Of a stretch of DNA of 64,000 nucleotides, positions 55,600 to 64,000 are shown in pieces. Each line of letters starts with the position of its first letter. The first letter of the stretch is position 1. Both the position numbers and the translations under genes were made by a program. Below the pieces are notes generated by a model. It ran no database searches. It was not told the origin of the DNA and was given only the letters and a program-made list of their open reading frames with translations. The DNA lies in NCBI RefSeq assembly GCF_037126465.1, contig NC_088202.1:117752123-117816122 (forward strand). Direction: 5' to 3'. The stretch is from Ornithodoros turicata. Lineage: Eukaryota > Arthropoda > Arachnida > Ixodida > Argasidae.

Positions 55600-58545
55600 A
55601 AAGACATGTCTGAGAGCTGAAAAACTCGATTCCTTTTCTGAGTGCACTGCTGATTATGAAGTGTTATGTGTACAATCACAATCACTTTTATTTACGGTCT
55701 TATACAGGCCCCCATCGGGTAACACAAATGAGCTAATGAATTATCTTGAACGGTTGTTTCTGTTTTGTAATGTAAACAGCTACCGGCTGTTTATAGGAGG
55801 CGACATTAACATAAATCTTTTTGACAACACCAGGCAGAGTTTGAGCTTCCAGTATATGGTCAATTCATATGGTTTCTCAAATATCATTAATACGCCCACT
55901 CGAATAACGCAAACTTCATCAGCGCTGTTAGATCTTTTTTATTACAAATGAAGATATGTCTCTCTTGAAAGGAGGCGCTACAGTCTCTGACATAAGTGAT
56001 CATTTACCTATATTCCTGTTTGTTGATAACTCTTGTAACGTACCCATACCTAAGGATAACCTTTTATATCAATCCATAAATGACAGTGCATTGGATAGTT
56101 TTCGAGAAGCTATCAGTAATATAAACTGGGATTTCATTTATTCTGAAGTCACGATAGACGGCGCATATGATGCTTTTCTAAACAAATTTAGTAATACCTA
56201 TAAAGCTCACTTTCTGTGCAAGACCAGAAAAAAATAGAGTACAATCAGAAAGCCCTGGATTACTTCTTCCCATATCCAGAAGATGCGTAAGAGAGATTTC
56301 CTGTTTTTGATTTGCCTGTTTGAAGTTTTTGAAAATACGCGACCCACAAAAACTACGGGATTTCAAGAAGTTCCGAAACAAATTAAAGGCTGAGCTTCGT
56401 GGCGCTAGGGACGCATATTACCGACAACTGTTTGATGACTCTTGTTTAAGTAACTCTCGTGTTCTATGGAGAAGGATCGATTCTGTGTTGCATCGTAGGA
56501 ACATCACGCCACCGATTATGGAGCTCGAAGTGAATGGTGTTGTGCTATCTGGAAGTGCTCTAGCTGATCATTTCAATCAACATTTTGTAGGTATTGCCAC
56601 AGATACTCGGCCGCAATCAATCTCTGCACCGGACGTTGGCTTTGTGAATGACTCCTTTTTTCTGAGTCCAGTAAATGACAATGAAGTCTACTCCATATTA
56701 TGTGGCTTGCGTAATAGCAAAAGGAGTGAAATTTTTGATATCCAGGTAGCACCTGTGAAGTATGTTGCCGACCTAATCGCACCCATACTTACTCATATAT
56801 TTAACAGATGCTTATCAAATGGCGAATTTCCACGTAGTATGCAAATAGCAAACGTGATAGTCCTGTTCAAAGGCGGAGACCGAGGTAACTTGGGAAATTA
56901 TAGGCCGATATTGTTGTTGCCTATTTTCCCAAAGGTTCTAGAACAGGTTATTTTTTTACAGCTCGATTCCTTTATTACCAAGTTTTCTATAATAATGGAC
57001 TTTCAATACGGCTTTCGTAACGGGCGCTCCACGGAGCTCGCACTTCTCAAACAAAAAGAAATTATATTAAATGACCTAGAGAAGAAAAAGAATTACATTC
57101 GCAGTTTATGTTGATTTTCGAAAGGCCTTTGATTCATTAAATCATACAGTCCTGTTGCAGAAACTATATCGTTATGGCATACGTGGAGTAGCTCTTTCCC
57201 TATTGAAATCCTATCTCGCTTTTCGACAACAGTCAGTAGAGATCGACAGTAAATTATCTTCTCCCCTTCATGTATCTCCTGGTGTACTCAGGGTAGCATT
57301 CTTGGGCCTCTCCTGTTCAATATTTACATAAACGATTTTTTTTTTTTTTTTACGGTCACAGATCCCAATGAAATCGTTCATCGAGCCAACGAAGTGCTTT
57401 TATCTTTAGCTAACTGGGCCGACAATAATTGCTTGCACATAAATAGCAAGAAAACGAAAACTGTACTTTTTCGACCAAAGCAAAAGCAAATTTCATTGAA
57501 CGTTCCTTTGAAAATAGGAAACTCAGAAATTGAAATCGTAAGTGACATTAAAATACTTGGTGTGCATTTCTCGTGTCATATGAGCTGGGACGTGCACGTC
57601 AGGGAACTTTCCACTAAGCTATCCCGAGTATCTGGGATTTTATGGCAGTTTAGGTCTACACTTCCAACTCTTGTCAAACAAAAGTTATATAACGCCCTTT
57701 TTTTCTTACACCTTTGTTATGGTCATTTAGTGTGGGGAACCACAAGTAAAACCAATACTATCTAGAATTCAAAAGAGGGCGGTACGCGCTATTTCCAATG
57801 AAACCTTCCTGGCACACTCACAGACGCTGTTACGACGACTAGGCATTGTATCCGTTAAATACTTCTACGAATATAGGGCCATTACCCTGCTAAAACTCTC
57901 TGATGATCAACTTCTTCGTCAACTATACACTATGTCACAACTTTAGAAACATACTAAGGCTCTTCAAACCCGTGCCAGGGAAGCCTGGAAGGTACCCCGT
58001 TAACACAATATGGGTCGCACATGCTACGCCACCAGCTGCCGTTCCTCCTAAACAAGCATGGGGAAATCTTTGTAAATCAGGAATTCAAAAACATCACAAA
58101 CAGGCGTCTCCGGTTGTACTGGGTGAAAACATGCAAGCATAAACAGTTACGATGTCATAGTACTTTAAATTAATTAATTAATTTAATTTAATTCAAAAAA
58201 TTGTAGCAAATTTTGTGCGATTTTCCTTTTACTCAGTGACCTGTATTGAATACTTCTGTTTTATCATTTTTTCTTTTCACTATTCTTTTGTGCCATATTT
58301 GTACTTACTACAGAAAGTTTATGTTTACGAGAATATGTAGCATATGTAATGTGTGTTTGATTCTTGTGCATTATTTATCTGTACTGTGTACTGCATACTT
58401 GTGTACTGTAAATTGTATTTCTGCATAGTGCTGCCTAGTGTCAGTGCGGCCCCCAGATGCCCTCAAGCTACTTTGTTGTAGCTTTTTTTCCGGGGCCACC
58501 GCCATCTTTTGTTACATGGAAACGAAAAAAAAAAAAATATGTGGG
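55600..58545 (+). pseudogene. CR1-like LINE ORF2, broken
   Basis: 5'-truncated non-LTR element. Endonuclease part shows TVLYRPPSGN, GGDINI and ISDHLPI (55680-56010). RT part at 56320-57114 has VIVLFKGGDRGNLGNYRPI and FQYGFRNGRSTE; after a frameshift, VDFRKAFDSLNH and SPGVLRVAFLG-type blocks follow. A T-run near 57337-57350 replaces the segment that should hold the catalytic YADD/FADD motif. The later C-terminal frame is open at 57394-57765. The AT-rich UTR ends in an A-run near 58526-58540 after GGGGCCACCGCCATC. Stops and frameshifts make it inactive. Confidence 0.85.
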
Positions 58546-58702
58546 CGCCCCCATACGACTGACACCAATTAAAGTGCAAGGCCTTAGCTGCATTACTGAA
58601 CGGAGCTCTCGTGTTAATTATTTAGCCTGTTTGCAGAAGTTGTTCAACATTTAATTGAACACGTTTCACGAGGCAATGTCTAAGGCACGTGCGAGGATTA
58701 TA

Positions 58703-59642
58703 CGAGGGGCGTTCAAGTCAAACCGGGACTTTTCATTTTTCGCAAAAGTAAAATGAACTTACAGGCGAGAAATCAGTTTTATTTTTCAACGTAATCTCCA
58801 GCTGCACTAATGCACTTGTCCCAGCGTTTTACGAGGTTTTGGATGCCAGCAGTGTAGAAATCCTTACCGTCGCGTAGCAGCCATGATCGGACCGCATTCT
58901 TGACCTCGTCGTCGCAGCTGAAGTGGCGGCCCCCAAGGAACGCCTTCAGTGGCCCGAAGAGATGGAAATCGCTGAGGGCGAGGTCTGGACTGTAAGGGGG
59001 ATGTGGCAGCAACTCCCAGCCAAGTTTCATTAAGGTGCGTGTCGTGAGATGCGCGGTATGCGGGCGTGCATTGTCCTGTAGGAGGAGGATTCCTTTAGTG
59101 ATGAGGCCCGGCCGCTTCTGCTTCAGCGCCTTATGCACACCCCTGAAAACCTGGCAGTAATATGGCCTATTGATGGTTGTACCACTGGGCAGAAAATCAA
59201 CATGAACAAAGCCAGCCCTGTTCCAGAAAACCGTGGAAAAACGTTGGATGTTCTCAGAAACTCTGACACTGGGCTCTGAGCCGCGCCGGCCGGGATCGTC
59301 CTGCACTGACGTACGGCCGTCTCGGAACCGTTTGCCCCACTCAAACGCATTGCTGGGGCTACGTGTATCCTGGCCATACTGAGCCTGAAGTCTTCTAGGA
59401 ATTTCAGATGACTTTACGCCTGCAGTGACGAGAAACTTCATGAGTATTCGCTGTTCGATGTGTGCGCTCACCTCGTTGTCGGCCATCTTGTCCAGCACGT
59501 GTCTTCTGTTTTGCACAAACTTTGGACCACCACGTGGTGAACGCGGAGGCCTGTCGCGTGTGAAAATGACGAAAAAGAAGTAGCGCGAGCCATTTGTACA
59601 CTCAGGAGACAGAAAGTCCCGGTTTGACTTGAACACCCCTCG
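58703..59642 (-). mobile_element. mariner transposon, internally deleted
   Basis: 940 bp with terminal inverted repeats of about 30 bp starting CGAGGGGCGTTCAAGTCAAA (left) and the inverse ending TGACTTGAACACCCCTCG (right). Flanking TA at 58701-58702 and 59643-59644 is the mariner target duplication. Shorter than the usual 1.3 kb; an internal deletion removed part of the transposase. Confidence 0.93.
58779..59486 (-). pseudogene. mariner transposase, in-frame internal deletion
   Basis: 235 aa from the ATG at 59486 (MADNEVSAHIEQ); the open frame extends further upstream without need. The N-terminal paired-type DNA-binding region (about 1-75) is followed directly, near residue 78, by the VFWNRAGFVHVDFLPSGTT block, so about 100 residues with the first catalytic Asp are missing. 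D138 (LLLQDNARPH) and D173 (LALSDFHLF) keep the exact 34-residue spacing of DD34D. The frame is open throughout, so the deletion is in frame. The protein could bind DNA but not catalyse transposition. Confidence 0.92.
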
Positions 59643-59646
59643 TATA

Positions 59647-60549
59647 CAGGGTGTTTCAAAAAACGTGTCATTCGGACTTTATAGAAAAACGGGGCGACGG
59701 AAAAATGCGGGGTAAACGGCATTTGTGTGGCAACTGAATTTGCCATCTTGCAAAAATATTTTAATTTGATTTTAATTAAAATAAATTGGATTTCTTTAAT
59801 TGAACTCCGAAATTTCACAAGTCAACCTAACGTTTTTTTTTTTTTTTTTTACAGAATTAGAGAGCCCGTAGCGAACTTAGTCAGGACCACCAAGAAATCC
59901 GTTCGATATTGCATAGGGAATTGCCCAAAAAAAGTCCCGAAGTTGAGGCTTCAGAGTTTCGGGTATTCAACAGCGCACCAAATCAGTCACAAAGATGCGT
60001 GGAGGGCAGGACATGTTCCTGCCCCCATGAAGCTAGAACAGTTTATCGCCGGACCGGCGTGCAGCACAAGACGCGCCGATAACAAGGCGGGTGACATTCC
60101 ACCATACGTTGATAAGCGGCAAACAAAAATGATTCCGCCGCTTTTTTCCCGCCCTGTTTTTTTTTTCTTTTCGACCTTCTATCTTTCAAGGGGGCAGGCG
60201 CAAGTCTTCCTCTCCACGAATCTTTGCGTCTGATTTCGTGCGCCGTTGAATACCCGAAACTTTGAAGCCTCAATTTCGGGACTTTTTTTGGGCAGTTCCA
60301 TTTGCAATATCGAGCGGATTTCCTGGTGGATCTGACTAAGTTCGCTACGGGCTCTCTAATTCTGTAAAAAAAAAACGTTAGGTTGACTTGGGAAATGTTG
60401 GAGTTCAATTAAAGAAATTCAATTTATTTTAATTAAAATCAAATAAAAATATTTTTGCAAGATGGCAAATTCAGTTGCCACACAAATGCCGTTTACCCCG
60501 TATTTTTCCGTCGCCCCGTTTTTTTATAAGGTCCGAATGAAACACCCTG
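59647..60549. mobile_element. foldback element F
   Basis: Starts CAGGGTGTTTCAAAAAACG after TA, ends GAATGAAACACCCTG before TA. Arms 59647-59965 and 60236-60549 are inverted repeats with small indels; the spacer is about 270 bp. It begins two bases after the mariner duplication. Confidence 0.87.
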
Positions 60550-60551
60550 TA

Positions 60552-62516
60552 TACTTATAAGATGTCGAGATTGTTTAAATCATTAATGATTGTCTGTGCG
60601 TGTTCTACAATACCTCCCGGTATAATCAACTGCAGTAGCTACGGTATGAGCGCATTTTCGTTTCATTTTTCTTTACATACTTGTATTCCCATATCCATCG
60701 TCACCATCACGTTCTTCACTCGGAAGCGAAGCATAGCGAAAGAGGAAACATGCGGTGGTTTGATGACAGCGTAGTACCAAGCAGGAAAAAGATGTATACG
60801 CGTATTAAGGAGCAGCACACCAGGCAAATTATGACTTTTAAAGAGAACGCTTCATTGGCATTATACACGGGGAAAATATTCCTCTATTAAAGTAATAGCC
60901 TTACAGGGTGCGCCAACGTCGGCAGCCTTGTTGGTCCGTCCGTAACAGTTGTGGAGATAGATGAAGAGTGGACGGAATGTCATAAGATGATCCGCTTGTG
61001 GTGACTACGATGCAACTGCGATTCGGCAGAGCGAAATCGCGGAGAAGTGAGTTTCACTGAAATTTGGAATGTTTACCTGAACGCACGGGTGAAGAACGTT
61101 TCTTGAATGTTCTGCTTGCTTCGAAGACGGGAAAGTGCGATTTATTGTTATCGCCCAAAGTTCCACTGAATAGTACGAAATTGCTGTTATTATTTCTCAG
61201 CGCGGGGAGAGACAGCGAAGAAGCAGCTCATTTTTGCTTCTATTCCGAACGTTTGAGTTCTTCTAAACAAACATCTGCTCTTGTGGCTCTGCGCAGGTTT
61301 CGTCTGGGAGTCGAGAAGCGATAAGGTATTATCGCAGAACGATATGGTTTTCCGGGGAAACGCTGTGACGCTCCTCCAGCGAATACAACGATGGAGGTTT
61401 AGACTACTACTTCTCAGCTTTGGTGGTGGTTCGTTGTCTCTTTGGTCAAATACGAAAGCGTAGGCTAAGCATGCGCTGTGGGCACGGGCGTGCAGTGAGG
61501 TGAATTATTCACCCAGAGCTAAATAGGACATTCGAATGGTAGCACATCAAACACAGTCGTGGAGAAGTGTCGAATGCGCTTCTCATAGATGGCGAATCGG
61601 CCGGCATTGTGTTAGTACGAGAGAGACCGTCACAGCCACACGTATCGGACACCTCTACAAGATAGACTCCCACAACCTGCGAATACAGGATAGAGGAAAT
61701 AAAAGAAGCGTAAGGTTAGGACTTTCCATCTCCCATTAGCGCCGTCGCGGCAGGCTGCTATCTCTTCATTACTCTGATCACTCCTGCGCACATTTGCTAT
61801 ATAGCGCTTCCCGTTGGGAGACATTTTCTTCGGAGCGCCGAAAAATAAAGCCACACGCCCTAAGTGTTCCTCACGCGCCGTCTCATACCGAAGCTACGGA
61901 GGACGCGACTGGGGAATATCCTGAACGTTTGCGCAAACGGGCCCTGTAGTGGCAATACATGGTGGGCCTAGACTGTGAGCTCGAATCGCAACGTTACTAC
62001 CCCGTACCATGATGGAAAGCAACTGTTCAGAGGCTGAAACACACAGACAGAGGTGCCTACAACATGAAGAATTACACGTACAGTGGCCATATACACGAAG
62101 TAGCACGAGACGACTTTTTATGCAAGCCTGATTCCCATGATGTACGCAAAGCTGTGCAGAGATTAGGGGGTACGTTTGTTTTTGTTTGTTTGTTTGTTTC
62201 TATCACTGAATGGGATCTATGCACCAAGGCGGTGTGACATCTTAAGTGCGTTCGCGCTACTGTTTATTTGACTCCTCCTCGTCGTCTTTCGGTGCCGCGC
62301 TTACAAGACAGTGTGATATTTGAACATACTTTGACGTACAAAAAGAAAACAATTCTTATATTTACGTGGCATTTCACAACACTGTTCATGAAAAGGCATT
62401 GGTTATATGAATGTTCTTGCGAATTCAATGCATGAATGTTATTGAAAGGTAAGCAAAAAATAAAGTTAATAAGAAAGATTAAATCGGGAGAATTGTCGGA
62501 AGCACATCATGAAGAA
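60552..62516. other. non-coding, no recognised gene
   Basis: Short ORFs only; (TTTG)n at about 62175-62200. No repeat matched elsewhere in the window. Confidence 0.45.
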
Positions 62517-62605
62517 TGAAGCCTGCGCGTGGGCAACACAAAAGGGACAGACACACTGCAGCTGCCGTGTGTCTGTCGCTTCTGTGTTGCCCACGATCAG
62601 GCTTC
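62517..62605. repeat. 89-bp imperfect hairpin
   Basis: GAAGCCTG and GTGGGCAACACA on the left pair with TGTGTTGCCCAC and CAGGCTTC on the right; GACAGACACAC pairs with GTGTGTCTGTC around CTGCAG. A few mismatches. Confidence 0.85.
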
Positions 62606-62639
62606 GTTGTTCACAGATTTCGTCCACCAGCTTGCCTTG

Positions 62640-62757
62640 CGTCTACGCCATTTTATGGGAAGAACACGTGTGCTTTTGTGGTAGAAGTGTGGAAGAACTA
62701 CGTGTGGAAGAACATTTCCCTCCTATTTTTTTATATAATAAACATATCCCCCCCCTC
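62640..62757 (+). repeat. LINE 3' end with poly-C tail
   Basis: Ends TATAATAAACATAT plus a C run (about 62748-62755), the same terminal pattern as 7886-7905 and 48420-48444. Only the last part of a UTR is recognisable. Confidence 0.5.
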
Positions 62758-64000
62758 CACGTCTGTTGCGAAACTCACAACCTGTACGACCGTAACAAGC
62801 TCTTTACGTATTGCATGCACATGAAGGTGGCACAGTGAAAATCTTTATGGACTTTGCATTCAAATTCTGACAATTTTGCGTCTGTCAATCCCCGTCTGAA
62901 ATGGTAGAGGAAAAACAAAATAGGGAACGCGACACAAGACAAATGAAGGTTTCTGCAGTTTCAGTGGCTGCGCGCGCCTCCACTATTCATCATGACAAGT
63001 AACGATTCCGTTCACATTGAACACTGGAGGACATTTCCTTTTAGCTCTTTTGTCGTTTCTGTTCCATAGAAAAGAGGCGTGTACGTTCACGCGAACGTGT
63101 TCTCGGATGAATGCGTCAATACGGCTTTCTTTTCATCGATCCTTTTTTTACCTTCTGCGCGCAGCCCTATCGCATTCGCGCTGAGTTCCCTTTTCTGTTA
63201 GTATTTCGCAGGAAAGTGTGGCACGTCTGAATGCATACATCTAAGTGCTGAGGAAATCATTTGTCGTTTTCCACCGCAACGAGCTCTAGCCCTTTCAGAT
63301 AAAGCTTGAAGCGGAGGTAATGTAACAATTCTCTTCCCACGCGCTGCTGGAATTCAACGATCCCTCCGTCAATAGGAAGATGGCTGAATGAAATGTCGTT
63401 AAAGCGAAGTGTTTTGCTTCTTTCCTAACAGGGTCGGCGGCTGCAACTTTGCGGGTTGAACAAATATTTTTTTGCACAGGTATGTGTTGCGCATTCCAGA
63501 GACGTCTCCTAATCAATCTAGCAGCAGCATTTGGATGCGTGACTCTGACATCTGGAAGTCCTACATCGCCGAGAATACTCAGGTAACGCACGTTGTACGG
63601 CCCAGCAGCGATAAGGACATCTTTAAATGAAGAACTGTGGGGAACTTTGCAAAGGGACATATCGCGATCACCGGGTGCTCATGTGCCCACGCCTATACCG
63701 GCGTCGTGTTCACGACATTATGTTGTGTCCGGGAAGTTATAGGGGTGGGGATTTTCTCGTTCTTTTGCTAGGCGCCAAGTCGCCCTCTTCCTCCCTAACT
63801 GTATTCACTCACATCGACGTTAGTGAAAATGGAGACATTAGGGAAGGTCCGAAATCTGGTGCAGATGTATTTTGTACAGACTGGCAAACTACAAGAAGCG
63901 TACTGCATCTTCTCTCTCACTATGTCTTACATCGTTACAAACGTGGAAGATGACGGCTATGCTCGCACTATCAGGTACTTTGTACGCAGAAAAGAGGGGT
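62758..64000. other. non-coding, no recognised feature
   Basis: Two ORFs of 108-121 codons near 63300-63950 have no domain or codon signal that supports a gene. Confidence 0.45.

Overview
The window looks like repeat-dense nuclear DNA of an arachnid, most likely a tick. The clues are spliced genes with GT-AG introns, AATAAA poly(A) signals, several copies of a tRNA-derived SINE whose body resembles known tick SINEs, and a mix of Gypsy, Jockey/I-like, CR1-like, mariner, hAT and ISL2EU-type elements. No bacterial operons, rRNA genes, CRISPR arrays or clearly functional tRNA genes were seen. No typical host housekeeping gene was recognised. Species assignment is inference.

Layout. 1-9466 is a decayed Gypsy LTR retrotransposon (element 1). 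Its integrase gene is split by a Jockey/I-like LINE (4457-7905) with a 10-bp target duplication and a poly-C tail. 9467 to about 13.5 kb is an ISL2EU-type DNA transposon with two tail-to-tail genes: a four-exon, apparently intact nuclease gene (SAP-like, SWIM zinc finger, YqaJ; 548 aa) on + and a DDE transposase gene on -. A solo LTR of the element 1 family (12735-13389, target duplication ACGT) breaks the transposase gene. 14-20 kb holds a small TIR element, a SINE fragment and a foldback element whose right arm was invaded by (TA)n and a 288-bp repeat family in both orientations. 20.3-24.9 kb carries a THAP zinc-finger exon with a frameshifting 41-bp insertion, followed by splice-flanked open segments that may be remnants of one gene.

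25799-30020 is a compact, young Gypsy element (element 2, - strand) with 105-bp LTRs differing at one base; its pol has one TAG codon. 30-45 kb is mostly non-coding, with SINEs, TA-flanked foldback elements sharing CAGGGTGT ends, hairpins, 288-bp-family copies, and two TIR elements rich in GGTGT motifs. 45.8-48.4 kb contains a 5'-truncated LINE end with RNase H and an old mariner. 49442-50385 is a non-autonomous hAT-like element with a perfect 8-bp target duplication. 55.6-58.5 kb is a broken CR1-like LINE. 58703-59642 is an internally deleted mariner with intact ends, next to a 0.9-kb foldback element. The last 3.4 kb holds only a hairpin and a LINE tail.

The layers can be partly ordered in time: the LINE is younger than element 1, the solo LTR is younger than the ISL2EU transposon, and the 288-bp repeats are younger than the foldback they sit in. 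The best-preserved coding units are the SWIM-YqaJ gene and element 2. Boundaries and family names come from reading the sequence only; no database search was run.
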